Shown here piece by piece: positions 30,280 to 41,977 of a stretch of DNA of 64,000 nt. Below the pieces are notes generated by a model. It was given only the letters and a program-made list of their open reading frames with translations. It was not told where the DNA came from and searched no databases. The stretch's first letter is position 1. Every line of letters starts with the position of its first letter. The translations under genes were made by a program, and so were the position numbers. The DNA is taken from NCBI GenBank assembly GCA_016861105.1, contig BOKS01000010.1:62001-126000 (forward strand), written 5' to 3'. Source of the stretch: Betaproteobacteria bacterium (GTDB lineage Bacteria > Pseudomonadota > Gammaproteobacteria > Burkholderiales > Casimicrobiaceae).

Positions 30280-31635
30280 TCACGCCGCGGGCATCGCGGA
30301 CCCGTCGTCCGGTGCGAGGATCGGCATCGGCTCGCGGCGTCCGCGCAGCGATTCGCGCGAGACCTCGCGCCACCGCTTCGTCTCGCCTGCGGCGGCGACC
30401 ACGGCCCCGGAGGCGAGCAGCGGCACGCCGTGCGCCCTCGTCGCCTGCTGGATGCGCGCGGCGACGTTGACCGCGTCGCCGAGGACCGTGAACTCGAGCC
30501 GCTGCTCGTCGCCGATCACGCCGCAGAAGACCTCGCCGGCGTGCACGCCGATGCCGGCCCGCACCGCCGGGTCGAAGCGGCGCTTGGCGTTCCAGCGTTC
30601 GATCAGCGCCTGCAGCGTGCGCGCGCAGGCGAGCGCCCGGGCGGCATCGTCGGGGCGCGGCTGCGGTACGCCGAACACCAGAAGCGCGCCGTCCCCGACG
30701 AACTTGTCGACGACGCCGCCGTGCGCGCGGGCGGCCCGGGCGACGCGGCGCCGGAACGCCGCGATGAACACGGACAGGCGCTCGGGCTCCATCCGCTCCG
30801 CGATCGTGGTCGAATCGCGCAGGTCGACGAAGAGCAGCGTCGCGTGCTGGCGCCGTCCGCGTCGCAGCGAGCCGGCGTCGTGCCGGTCCACGAGCGGCAC
30901 GATCTCCGGGGGAAGGAAGCGCGCGAGGCTCGCACGGCGCGTCGTCTCGCGCACGGCGCGCACCAGCAGTCGGCGGGCGCGGACCATCGCCACCACGGTC
31001 GCGATGCCCACGAGCGCGAGCATCACGGCCCGCATCAGGTACGGTTGCAGCGCGTGCAGCCGGCCGAACATGAGCTCGGTGGCGGACGCGCCGGTCCGCC
31101 CCACCGCGTCCGGCGACGCCGCGAAGCCCGCCGACAGCGCGACGCCGGTCACCCCCGCCAGCATCGCGACGCTCACCCAGACCTGCACGGCCGGCCGATA
31201 GCGCAGCGCCCCGACCGACAGGACGATCGGCGCCGCCCACGCGGCGGGCAGCGCCGCCACCCAGTTGCCCGCGAGTCCCGCCACGGCCAGGCCCTGCTGC
31301 AGGGCCAGCACCACGATGGCGACGTCGCCCGTCGCGAAGACCCACGCCATCCAGCGGCGGAACCAGCCGCGGGCGACGATCACGAGCGTCGCGACGCCGA
31401 GCGTGGCGAAGGCGGCCGCCCCGCCGACGACGGCGACGAGGCCGCCGCGCCGCGCGTGCTCGGTGATGACCGGGCCGACGACTTCCGTGACGACGAGGCC
31501 GCCGGCGACGAGCCCCAGCGCGATCAGGATGCGCACCCAGCCGACGATGCGCTCGGCGTCGGCCTCCTCCTCGCGGACCAGGTGCTCGACCGGGTCCGCA
31601 ATTCCTGCGGCGGGGCTGGCAGCGTCCATCGGCAT
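30280..31635 (-). CDS. Membrane class III adenylate/guanylate cyclase
   Basis: ATLLFVDLRDSTTIAERMEPERL, GGVVDKFVGDGALLVFGVPQP, GIGVHAGEVFCGVIGDEQRLEFTVLGDAVNVAARIQ; about six N-terminal TM segments. Confidence 0.9.
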   Translation of the reverse strand: MPMDAASPAAGIADPVEHLVREEEADAERIVGWVRILIALGLVAGGLVVTEVVGPVITEHARRGGLVAVVGGAAAFATLGVATLVIVARGWFRRWMAWVFATGDVAIVVLALQQGLAVAGLAGNWVAALPAAWAAPIVLSVGALRYRPAVQVWVSVAMLAGVTGVALSAGFAASPDAVGRTGASATELMFGRLHALQPYLMRAVMLALVGIATVVAMVRARRLLVRAVRETTRRASLARFLPPEIVPLVDRHDAGSLRRGRRQHATLLFVDLRDSTTIAERMEPERLSVFIAAFRRRVARAARAHGGVVDKFVGDGALLVFGVPQPRPDDAARALACARTLQALIERWNAKRRFDPAVRAGIGVHAGEVFCGVIGDEQRLEFTVLGDAVNVAARIQQATRAHGVPLLASGAVVAAAGETKRWREVSRESLRGRREPMPILAPDDGSAMPAA

Positions 31636-31653
31636 CGGCCTCCGAGGCGTTTA

Positions 31654-31777
31654 GTCGATCGGGTCAGAGCCGTCATCGTCGCGCACCGCCCGTAGCCCGT
31701 TGTCGCGACAGCGTTGCCTGCGTAGATGACGGCTCTGACCCCGATCGACGAAGATGACGGCTCTGACCCCGATCGAC
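31654..31777. repeat. Inverted/tandem repeat element (small REP/MITE-like)
   Basis: Left arm gtcgatcgggtcagagccgtcatc (31654-31677); right arm reverse complement gatgacggctctgaccccgatcgac at 31725-31749 and again at 31753-31777 (28-nt period); central palindrome tgtcgcgaca (31701-31710). Confidence 0.8.
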
Positions 31778-31867
31778 TGTGCGCTGCGACGCTCCCGGCC
31801 GCGCGCATCCTACCCCGTGCGCGGATCGGCGGCCGCTTGGTGCTTCGCCGCGCGCCCCCGCCGGAAA

Positions 31868-31900
31868 CGACGAAGCCCGGCACGGGGCCGGGCTTCGTCG
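31868..31900 (-). terminator. groEL downstream terminator hairpin
   Basis: Perfect 13-bp stem cgacgaagcccgg/ccgggcttcgtcg with 7-nt loop cacgggg. Confidence 0.7.
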
Positions 31901-31918
31901 TGGCTGCGAGACGCCGGA

Positions 31919-31936
31919 TCCCCGCATGCGCGGGGA
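31919..31936. repeat. Short hairpin tccccgc-atgc-gcgggga
   Basis: Perfect 7-bp stem with 4-nt loop between terminator hairpin and groEL stop. Confidence 0.5.
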
Positions 31937-31950
31937 CCCGGGCGCGAACG

Positions 31951-33931
<1,981 letters not shown>

Positions 33932-34044
33932 AGAATGACTCACTCCTTGATGTTCGAGCTTTGGAATCAGCGGGTTGCGCATGGCGGGCCGGTGCGTTCG
34001 TCCGGGACCCGGTGCCCGGCGGCCGCCCGTGGCCGGGCGGCCTG

Positions 34045-34071
34045 TTAGCACTCAGCCGATGCGAGTGCTAA
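34045..34071 (-). promoter_or_regulatory. CIRCE operator (HrcA binding site) upstream of groESL
   Basis: TTAGCACTC-N9-GAGTGCTAA exact consensus, about 110 bp upstream of the groES ATG. Confidence 0.95.
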
Positions 34072-34184
34072 TGATAAAGGGGCCGCGCCCGAAATTCAAC
34101 GGGGCCGCGCGACGACGCGCACCACCCGCGCCCGCGTGTCCCGGCGCCGCCGCTTAGGGCCGGGGGGTTCGCGCGGCGCGGCGC

Positions 34185-35027
34185 TCAGCCGGGCGCGGCG
34201 AGCGCCTGGACGCCCGCGTCGGCGCCGTGGCGGGCGAGCGCGGCGTCGACGGCCGCCAGTACCGCGTCGAGGAACGCGCCGTCGACGCCCAGCGCCGCGG
34301 CCTCGTCGCGTGCCAGCGCGACGTCCTTGCGCAGCATCGCGAGCGTGAAGGTGACCGGCCCGGCCTGCCCGATCATGCGCCCGAGGTAGCTGTCGAACAG
34401 CGTCCCCGACGCCGTTCCCGACGCGAGCGCGTCGGCCACCGCGGGCGCGGCGAACCCGCCCGCACGCGCGAGCCGGGCGCCCGAGGCGAGCCCGAGCAGC
34501 GTGCCGGCGACGATGGCCTGGTTGACGAGCTTCATCCGGTAGCCCGCTCCCGCCGGCCCGGCGTGCACGATCCTCGCGCTGAACGCGCCCAGCATCGGGC
34601 GCACGGCGTCGAGCACGGCGGCGTCGCCGCCGACGAACGACGTCAGTGCGCCGCGCTGCGCCCCGGCGACGCCTCCGGTGACCGGCGCGTCGAGCGTTCC
34701 GATCCCGGCGGGAGCGCCCGCCGCGAGCGCTTCGCCGGCGAGGCCGGGCGCGGCGGTCGTCATGTCCACGAAGACGGCACCGCGCCGCATCCGTGGGAGC
34801 AGGCGCCGCTGCAGCGCGCGCACGTCGTCCGGGCCGCCGACGATCGTCGCGACGACGTCGCACTCCCCGAGCGCCTCCGGCACCGGCGCGAGCTCGGCGC
34901 CGGCGGCGACGAGCGGTGCGGCCTGCCCTGCCCGCCGCGCCCACACGACCAGCGGAAAGCCTGCGGCCGCGACCCGCAGCGCCATCGGCGCGCCGATGCG
35001 GCCGAGGCCGATCCAGCCGACGCGCAT
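34185..35027 (-). CDS. NAD(P)-dependent 3-hydroxyisobutyrate dehydrogenase-family oxidoreductase
   Basis: MRVGWIGLGRIGAPMALRVAAAGFPLVVWAR; TLDAPVTGGVAGAQRGALTSFVGGD; AGAGYRMKLVNQAIVAG. Confidence 0.9.
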   Translation of the reverse strand: MRVGWIGLGRIGAPMALRVAAAGFPLVVWARRAGQAAPLVAAGAELAPVPEALGECDVVATIVGGPDDVRALQRRLLPRMRRGAVFVDMTTAAPGLAGEALAAGAPAGIGTLDAPVTGGVAGAQRGALTSFVGGDAAVLDAVRPMLGAFSARIVHAGPAGAGYRMKLVNQAIVAGTLLGLASGARLARAGGFAAPAVADALASGTASGTLFDSYLGRMIGQAGPVTFTLAMLRKDVALARDEAAALGVDGAFLDAVLAAVDAALARHGADAGVQALAAPG

Positions 35028-35048
35028 CGGATGCGGTCCGGACAGGGC

Positions 35049-36029
35049 CTACTGCAGCTGGATGTTCGCCTCGCGCACGACGTTGCCCCACTTGACCGTC
35101 TCGGCGGCGAGGTGGTCGGCGAGCCCCTTCGGCGTTCCGCCGAGCGGCGTTGCGCCCATGTCCGAGAGGCGCTTGCGCACGGCCGGGTCCTTCAGGACGT
35201 CGTTCACCGCGGCGTTGAGGCGCTCGACGACGGGCTGCGGCGTCCCCTTCGGCGCGAGCAGCGCGAACCACGTCGACGACAGCAGCTTCGGCTGGCCCAG
35301 CTCGACGGTGGTCGGCACGTCCGGCAGCGCGGGCGAGCGTGCCGTGGCCATCACCGCGATCGGCCGCACGCGCCCGGCCTTGACCTGCCCGGCGATGCCG
35401 GGGATCAGCTGGAACATGAGCTGGATGTCGCCCGCCATCAGGTTGGTCGTCGCCGTCCCCGGGGCGTTGTACGGGACGTGGACCATGCGTGCGCCGGTCT
35501 CGCGCGAGAACAGCTCGGCGGCGAGGTGCATCGAGCTCCCCTGTCCGGTCGATCCGTAGTTGAGCTTGCCCGGGTTGGCCTTCGCGTACCGCGTGAACTC
35601 GTCGAGGTCCTTCGCGGGGAGGTCGTTGTTGACGACGAGGATGTTCGGGACGTCGGCGATCAGCACGATGGGCACGAAGTCCTTCTGCGGATCGAACTGC
35701 AGGCCCTTGTAGAGGGAAGGATTGACCGCCAGCGTGCCGGCCCACGAGAAGAGGAGGCGATGGCCGTCGGGCGCCGACTGCGCGGCCGAGGCCGCGCCGA
35801 TGTTGCCGTTCGCGCCGGGCTTGTTGTCGATGATGACCGACGTGGCGAGGCGCTTGGCGAGCTCCTCGGCGATCACGCGCGCGATCGAATCGCCCGTGCC
35901 GCCGCCGCCGGGCGCGGGCACGACGATCTGGATGGTCTTGCCGGCGGGGTAGTCCTGGGCGAGCGCGGGCACGGCGACGGCACTGGCGAGCGCGGCCGCG
36001 GCCGCGAGACGGAGCAGGGAACGACGCAT
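35049..36029 (-). CDS. Tripartite tricarboxylate transporter substrate-binding protein (Bug family)
   Basis: QDYPAGKTIQIVVPAPGGGGTGDSIARVIAEELAKRLATSVIIDNKPGANGNIGA. Confidence 0.92.
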   Translation of the reverse strand: MRRSLLRLAAAAALASAVAVPALAQDYPAGKTIQIVVPAPGGGGTGDSIARVIAEELAKRLATSVIIDNKPGANGNIGAASAAQSAPDGHRLLFSWAGTLAVNPSLYKGLQFDPQKDFVPIVLIADVPNILVVNNDLPAKDLDEFTRYAKANPGKLNYGSTGQGSSMHLAAELFSRETGARMVHVPYNAPGTATTNLMAGDIQLMFQLIPGIAGQVKAGRVRPIAVMATARSPALPDVPTTVELGQPKLLSSTWFALLAPKGTPQPVVERLNAAVNDVLKDPAVRKRLSDMGATPLGGTPKGLADHLAAETVKWGNVVREANIQLQ

Positions 36030-36062
36030 GGTGATCCTCCGGGAGGTGCGAAGCGATGCGGG

Positions 36063-37067
36063 TCAGGCGGACACGGCGCTGCGCGTCCGCGGCACGCGGA
36101 CGGCGCGCACCGCGGCCTCGAGCGCGGCGTCCGTGACGGCAACGGGAACGACGCAGCCCGGACCGACGACGAGACGCCGGCCGCCGGTCTGCGCGAGGGC
36201 GTCGCGCACCTCGGACGCGACCGCGTCCGTGGCGCCACGGGCGAGGGCGCCGTTCTCGTCGAGGCCGCCGACGAGCAGGCCGGGAAAGCGCGCGAGCGCC
36301 GCGCGCAGGTCCGGCGCGGTGACGCGATCGTGCCAGTTCGCCATCGCCACCGGGTAGTCGGCGAGGGCGTCGAACATGATGTCCTCGCCGTGCACGTGCA
36401 GCATCGACCAGCGCGCACGGGCCGACACGGCACCGAGCACCTCGAGGTCGTAGGCACGGCCGAACTCCGCGTACTCGGCACGGGTCAGCAGCCGGTCGCT
36501 CGCGAGCTGCGTCGCGAGGAACACGCCGTGCGCGCCCGCGTCGAGCGCGTCGAGCGCGAAGCGGATGGTGACGTCGGTGATCCGGCGCAGCCCCGCGTGC
36601 AGCGCCTCGGGCGCGCGGCGCAGGTCGGCGAACAGGCGCTCGGTCGCGAGCTTGCGGGCGGTGGTCAGCGGCGAGAACACGGTCTGCAGGATCGGCACGC
36701 GTCCGGCGAGCGCCTGCGCGACCGCGCGCAGCGCCTCGTTCTGCCGGCCGTACGCACCCGTGCGCACGTCGAGGTCGCGCAGCGCCGTCCACTCCTGCGT
36801 GCGCGACACGGCGGGCCGGACGACGGCGCGCGCGCCGTTCGCCTGGCCCTGGAACGCGCTGACCGCCCCCCAGTCCTCGACGCCGTAGGTCCCCGAGGGC
36901 ATGAACTTCACGAGATCGAAGTCCCAGCGCTGTTGCCACGCGAGCGTGCGCTCGACCAGCGTGCGCACGTCCTGGTCCTCGTCGGGAAAGTGGCGCCACA
37001 GCGCGATCGGCGCGTGGTCGACGGCCTCGCCGGCGCGGGCGGCCTCGAGGCGCTGCCAGTGATCCAT
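36063..37067 (-). CDS. Uroporphyrinogen decarboxylase-like (UroD/MtaA superfamily) protein
   Basis: [25 protein letters not shown] and [26 protein letters not shown] typical of UroD-like methyltransferase family. Confidence 0.8.
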   Translation of the reverse strand: MDHWQRLEAARAGEAVDHAPIALWRHFPDEDQDVRTLVERTLAWQQRWDFDLVKFMPSGTYGVEDWGAVSAFQGQANGARAVVRPAVSRTQEWTALRDLDVRTGAYGRQNEALRAVAQALAGRVPILQTVFSPLTTARKLATERLFADLRRAPEALHAGLRRITDVTIRFALDALDAGAHGVFLATQLASDRLLTRAEYAEFGRAYDLEVLGAVSARARWSMLHVHGEDIMFDALADYPVAMANWHDRVTAPDLRAALARFPGLLVGGLDENGALARGATDAVASEVRDALAQTGGRRLVVGPGCVVPVAVTDAALEAAVRAVRVPRTRSAVSA

Positions 37068-37198
37068 CGGCTTCAGGTTCCTCTCCTCCGGGCGTCCGGC
37101 ATCGTCGCCGGCCGGCGCAAGTGTTGCACCGCGCCGGCGGGGCCGCAAACGGAATTGCGCGAACGCTGGATTCGCGCGCGGCGAAGGCTCCGTCGCCG

Positions 37199-38125
37199 TC
37201 ACGCCGCGGAGCGCGCCCGTGCGCGCGGCACGGCGGCGGCGCGGCGCACCAGGTCGCGCGCCAGCAGGGCGGCCGGGCCCGCGGCGCGCGCCGGGTCGTT
37301 CGGCGTGCAGACGGCGAGCCGGCGCTGCGCCCACGGCTCGTCCAGCCGCAGGACCGCGACCCCTTCGCAGTTGACGCTGCGCAGCACCGACCGCGGCACG
37401 ATGCCGATCCCCGCGCCGGCGCGGATGAGCGCCACGACCGCCGCGAATCCCGACACCTGGATGCGCACGTCCAGCACCTTCCCGAGTTCGGCCGCCTTGC
37501 CGGCGAGAAAGGCGTGGATCGCCGAGCCCGTCCACGGCGACACCAGCGGCTCGGCCAGGCAGTCGGCGAAGCGCAGCGCCGCGTCGCGCGGGCGCGGCCG
37601 CTCCGCGGCGGGGACCACCACCACGAGTTCGTCCTGCCGGTACGGGTGGAACGCGAGCTCGCGATGCGGCGCGTCCCAGCTGACCACGCCCACGTCGGCG
37701 CGCCCGCTCGCGACGGCCGCCACGATCTCCTGGCTGACGTGCTCCTCGAGCGCGATGCGCACGTCGGGGTGCGCGCGCAGGAAGCCTCCGACGTCGTCGG
37801 GCAGGAACGACGCGACCGCGCTGCTGGTCGCGAACAGCACGACGCGCGACGTGACGCGCCCGGCGAACGGGGCGAGGTCGGCGTGCATCTGCTCGAGCTC
37901 GGCGAGGCAGCGGCGGCAGTGCTCGAGCATGACGCGGCCCGCCCGCGTGAGCGACACGCCGCGCGCGCGCCGCTCGAACAGCGGCGCGCCGAGCGACTCC
38001 TCGAGCTGCCGGATGCGCAGGCTGGCCGACGACGGCGCGAGGTGGCAGCGTGCGGCGCCGCGCGACACGTTGCCCGCGTCGGCGATCGCGACGATGAGCC
38101 GGAGGTCCACGAGGCTGTAGCGCAT
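37199..38125 (-). CDS. LysR family transcriptional regulator
   Basis: [63 protein letters not shown]. Confidence 0.93.
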   Translation of the reverse strand: MRYSLVDLRLIVAIADAGNVSRGAARCHLAPSSASLRIRQLEESLGAPLFERRARGVSLTRAGRVMLEHCRRCLAELEQMHADLAPFAGRVTSRVVLFATSSAVASFLPDDVGGFLRAHPDVRIALEEHVSQEIVAAVASGRADVGVVSWDAPHRELAFHPYRQDELVVVVPAAERPRPRDAALRFADCLAEPLVSPWTGSAIHAFLAGKAAELGKVLDVRIQVSGFAAVVALIRAGAGIGIVPRSVLRSVNCEGVAVLRLDEPWAQRRLAVCTPNDPARAAGPAALLARDLVRRAAAVPRARARSAA

Positions 38126-38179
38126 GCCGTTCGCGCGCGGCAAACGCCGCTTTCGGGAATGCCCGCTTGCCGGGCGATT

Positions 38180-39316
38180 ATGCCCGATGCCACACTCCGC
38201 GACGCCATGCCCGACGCCGCGCTCCTCGCCGCCGAATGCCGCGCCGTGTCGTCCGGCGCGTGGGTCCGCGACGCGCTGCGGCGCATCGAGCGCGACGTGC
38301 AGCGGTCGGCCGACACCCACCTCGTCGCCCTCGACCTGCCCGCGCTGCGCGGCGTCCGGCTCTACCTCAAGGACGAGTCGACGCACCCGACCGGCAGCCT
38401 CAAGCACCGCCTCGCGCGCTCGCTGTTCCTGTTCGGCCTGTGCAACGGCTGGATCCGCGAGGGCTGCACGATCGTCGAGGCGTCCTCGGGGAGCACGGCC
38501 GTCTCCGAGGCCTACTTCGCACGCATGCTCGAGCTGCCGTTCGTGGCGGTGATGCCGCGCGCGACCTCGCCGGCGAAGGTCGCGCAGATCGAGCACTACG
38601 GCGGGAGCTGCCACTTCGTCGAGCGCGCGGCGGACGTCTACGCCGAGGCCGAGCGCCTGGCGCGCGAACGCGGCGGCCACTACATGGACCAGTTCACGTA
38701 CGCCGAGCGCGCGACCGACTGGCGCGGCAACAACAACATCGCCGAGTCGATCTTCGCGCAGATGCGCGCCGAGCCCCACCCGGAGCCGGCGTGGATCGTC
38801 GTCGGCGCCGGGACCGGCGGCACGTCGGCGACGATCGGCCGCTTCATCCGCTACCGCGGCGCGTCCACCCGTCTCGCCGTCGTGGACCCCGAGGGCTCGG
38901 TGTTCGCCGACTACCACCGGACGCGCGATCCCGCGCTGAAGAGCGCGCGCGGATCGAACGTCGAGGGCATCGGCCGTCCGCGGGTCGAGCCGTCGTTCGT
39001 GCCGGACGTCGTCGACCGCATGATCCGCGTTCCCGACGCCGCGTCGTACGCCGCGCTGCGCGTGCTGGAACGCCTGCTCGGACGGCGCTACGGCGGGTCG
39101 ACGGGGACGAACCTGTGCGGCGTGCTGGAGCTCGCGTGCGCGATGGTCGCCCGCGGCGAGACCGGCGCGCTGGTGACGCTCGCGTGCGACGCCGGCGACC
39201 GCTATCTCGACACCTACTACGACGACCGCTGGCTCGCGGCGAACGGCCACGACATCGCGCCGCACGTCGTGCGCCTGGAGCGGGCGTGCGCCGCGGGGCT
39301 CTGGACCGCTCCCTGA
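38180..39316 (+). CDS. PLP-dependent cysteine synthase/L-cysteine desulfhydrase (Cds1-like) family protein
   Basis: [26 protein letters not shown] lysine motif; [59 protein letters not shown]. Confidence 0.85.
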   Translation: MPDATLRDAMPDAALLAAECRAVSSGAWVRDALRRIERDVQRSADTHLVALDLPALRGVRLYLKDESTHPTGSLKHRLARSLFLFGLCNGWIREGCTIVEASSGSTAVSEAYFARMLELPFVAVMPRATSPAKVAQIEHYGGSCHFVERAADVYAEAERLARERGGHYMDQFTYAERATDWRGNNNIAESIFAQMRAEPHPEPAWIVVGAGTGGTSATIGRFIRYRGASTRLAVVDPEGSVFADYHRTRDPALKSARGSNVEGIGRPRVEPSFVPDVVDRMIRVPDAASYAALRVLERLLGRRYGGSTGTNLCGVLELACAMVARGETGALVTLACDAGDRYLDTYYDDRWLAANGHDIAPHVVRLERACAAGLWTAP

Positions 39317-39468
39317 CGCGCGGCCCGGCCGCGGCAGCGCCCCCCGTGGCGGCCGCGACGCTCCGCGGCGACCGCCCGTCGCCCGGGCGGCCCCGCGCGA
39401 GCGTCCGGCCGCGCCGGTCCGCCCGCGCGCGGTTAAATAGGCGTACCGGATTCCGGCACGCCCGCATC

Positions 39469-40026
39469 ATGCTGCGACCCGCCCACATCGGCCACCTCGC
39501 CGTGCTCCGCTCGCTGATCCGCGACGGCGCGCGCGACGGCAGCTTCCAGCCCGAGCTCGCGTGGGACTCGGCGGCGTCCGAGCGCTTCTTCGACGAACTG
39601 CGGCAGGCGCTGAAGACCGGCTACTTCGTCGTGCAGGACCGCGAGACCGGCGGCGTGCACACCGTCGCCGTGCCCGGCTACGTCTACTGGCCCGACGAGA
39701 CCGCGGGGACCGAGGCGCCGGTCGGCTTCGGCCTGTTCCGCGCTGCGCCGGGCGGAGGCTACGAGCTGTGGCTGGCGGGCCTCGAGGGCGCTCTGCGCGG
39801 CCGCGGCCACGGCCGCGCCATGCTGAACGCGCTCTTCGCCACGCCCACCGGGCGGAAGACGCGCTTCATGCGCGTGCGGCGCAGCGGGCAGTACGCCGCC
39901 GCGGTCGCCCGGCTGCTCGCCGAGCACGGCTTCACGCCGACCCGGGAGACGAAGCACGAGACCTGGTTCGTGCGCGCGGTGCCGGTGCGGCCGGCGGCGG
40001 CGGACGCGTCCGCGCGCACGTCCTGA
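39469..40026 (+). CDS. GNAT family N-acetyltransferase
   Basis: MLRPAHIGHLAVLRSLIRDGARDGSF; WLAGLEGALRGRGHGRAMLNALFA acetyl-CoA binding-type motif. Confidence 0.65.
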   Translation: MLRPAHIGHLAVLRSLIRDGARDGSFQPELAWDSAASERFFDELRQALKTGYFVVQDRETGGVHTVAVPGYVYWPDETAGTEAPVGFGLFRAAPGGGYELWLAGLEGALRGRGHGRAMLNALFATPTGRKTRFMRVRRSGQYAAAVARLLAEHGFTPTRETKHETWFVRAVPVRPAAADASARTS

Positions 40027-40058
40027 GCGGAGGCCGCGCGCACGCGGCGCGGCGCGCG

Positions 40059-41105
40059 TCAGCGCGCAGGCACCCGTTCCTCCGCGAGCGCCACGACGGG
40101 GTGCTCCACCGGGCGCCCCGCGGCGATCCACGCGTCCAGCCCGCCGGCCAGCGGCCGCACGTCGCGATGGCCGCGCGCGAAGAGCAGCTGCGCGGCGCGC
40201 TTCGCCGAGGCCTCGTTGGGACACTGGCAATAGACGACGATGCCGCGATCGTGCGGGAACGGATGCCCGTCGGCGATCGCCTGGAGATCGACGAGCCGAG
40301 CGCCGGGGAGGTGCGGGCGGGACGCGTGCGCGAGGTGCGTGCCGACGTCGACCACCAGCGGAGGCGCGTCGCCGGCGAGAAGAGCCGCGAGCTCGTCCGC
40401 GTCGATCATCCGGCCCTCGACGAAGCGGGCGAGGCGCCAGCGCTGCAGTCCCTTCCACGCGAGGTAGGCCGCCAGCAGCGCCAGCAGGGCCGCGGCGGCC
40501 TGGACGGCGTTCGCGGCCATCCACGCGAGCGCGGCGTCGACCTGGCGGCGGAACAGGGCCCCCGCCGCCAGCGCAGCGCCGACCCACAGCGCGGCGCTCG
40601 CCGTCGTCGCCAGCAGGAAGCGGCCGAGCGTCATGCGCAGCGCACCGGCGACCGGCGGCGCCACCGTGGAGAAGCCGGGCACGAACTTCGACACGACCAG
40701 CGAATAGAACCCCCAGCGCGCGAAGATCCCCTCGGTCTGCTGGACGCAGGCGTCCGGCGCGAGCGAGACGCGGCACAGGTGGCGCAGCACCGGATAGCCG
40801 AAGCGGCGGCCGGCCCAGAACCACAGCGCGTCCGCGACCACGGTCGCGGCCACGGCGATCGCGAACGCCCCGGCGCCGGAGAGCCGGCCGTCCGCCGCGA
40901 GCGCGCCCGCGACGATCATCGTCGGGACGGCCGGGATCGGCAGCCCGAGCTGCTGCAGGAACACGTTGAGCCCGACCAGCGGAACGCCGTGGCGGACGAG
41001 CTCGGCCAGGATCGCTTCCACACGGAACCCCGCGGTGCGCGCGCACGCTCCGCCGGCGCTGCGCGGCGCGGCGGCGGTGCGACATGGTACCTTTCGGCCC
41101 GACAA
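40059..41105 (-). CDS. DedA/VTT-domain membrane protein fused to a C-terminal rhodanese domain
   Basis: FLQQLGLPIPAVPTMIVAGAL, VSKFVPGFSTVAPPVAGALRM (DedA); LLAGDAPPLVVDVGTHLAHASRPHLPGARLVDLQ...IVVYCQCPNEASAKRAAQLL (rhodanese). Confidence 0.9.
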   Translation of the reverse strand: MSGRKVPCRTAAAPRSAGGACARTAGFRVEAILAELVRHGVPLVGLNVFLQQLGLPIPAVPTMIVAGALAADGRLSGAGAFAIAVAATVVADALWFWAGRRFGYPVLRHLCRVSLAPDACVQQTEGIFARWGFYSLVVSKFVPGFSTVAPPVAGALRMTLGRFLLATTASAALWVGAALAAGALFRRQVDAALAWMAANAVQAAAALLALLAAYLAWKGLQRWRLARFVEGRMIDADELAALLAGDAPPLVVDVGTHLAHASRPHLPGARLVDLQAIADGHPFPHDRGIVVYCQCPNEASAKRAAQLLFARGHRDVRPLAGGLDAWIAAGRPVEHPVVALAEERVPAR

Positions 41106-41166
41106 GGCTGGAATACGGCAACGACGACATGGCGCCGCGAGCGCCGGACTTCAAGGGAGCCCCGAC

Positions 41167-41961
41167 ATGGAAACCACGCCGCCCCCCGCCGCCGTCCCCG
41201 CGCCTGCGCCATCGCCCGTCCCGGCGTGGCCGAAGCCGCCGCGCTCGCTGCCGGCCGGCCGCGGCGCGAGCTGGTGGACGGAAGGCTGGAAGATCTTCAC
41301 GGTCGCGCCGCTGCCGTGGGTCGGCATGATCGTCGTGCTGTTCGTCATCAACGTCGTGCTGAACCTGGTGCCGGTGATCGGCGGCCTCGCCGGCACGGTG
41401 CTCGGGCCCGTCTTCGCCGGCGGCCTGCTGCTCGGCTGCCACGCGCTGGCGCAGGGACGCCCGCTGGAGTTCATGCACCTGTTCGCCGCGTTCCAGTCCG
41501 ACCGGCTCGGCCCGCTCGCGATCCTGGGGCTGATCGTGCTCGCGTTCGGGATCGTGGTGATGCTCGCGGTCGGCGCGCTGGTGTTCGGCGCCGGCGCCAC
41601 GGCATTCGTCGCGGCAGCGATCGGCCAGTCGGGCGACGCCGGCATGGGCAGCGCGATGGCCGGCATGGGCGCGGCCGCGGTGATCGGTGCGCTCGTCGCG
41701 CTCGTCGCCGGCGCCGTCTTCGCCATGGCGTGGTGGTTCGCGCCGGCGCTGGTCACGCTGAACCGCGCCGCGCCGCTCGACGCACTGCAGGCGAGCTTCC
41801 GTGCCGCGCTCGCCAATCTCGGCGCCCTGCTCGTCTTCGGACTGATCTTCGTCGCGCTGGCCGTCGCCGCGACGATCCCGATGGGGCTCGGCTGGCTCGT
41901 GCTCGGGCCGGTCGCCGTCGGCGCCGCCTACGCGAGCTGGCGCGAGGTGTTCGGCGACTGA
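41167..41961 (+). CDS. BPSS1780-family-like polytopic membrane protein, paralogue 1
   Basis: GRGASWWTEGWKIFTVAPLPWVGMIVVLFVINVVLNLVPVIGGL...GPVFAGGLLLGCHALAQG. Confidence 0.65.
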   Translation: METTPPPAAVPAPAPSPVPAWPKPPRSLPAGRGASWWTEGWKIFTVAPLPWVGMIVVLFVINVVLNLVPVIGGLAGTVLGPVFAGGLLLGCHALAQGRPLEFMHLFAAFQSDRLGPLAILGLIVLAFGIVVMLAVGALVFGAGATAFVAAAIGQSGDAGMGSAMAGMGAAAVIGALVALVAGAVFAMAWWFAPALVTLNRAAPLDALQASFRAALANLGALLVFGLIFVALAVAATIPMGLGWLVLGPVAVGAAYASWREVFGD

Positions 41962-41977
41962 CGCGGCGCGCCCGTCG

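Noticed and set aside
31654-31777. Possible CRISPR array
   Set aside because: Only two direct copies with a 3-nt gap plus one inverted copy; no regular spacers and no cas genes
34096-38316. 1406-aa minus-strand ORF
   Set aside because: Wrong-frame shadow of four well-supported genes; composition artefact of high GC
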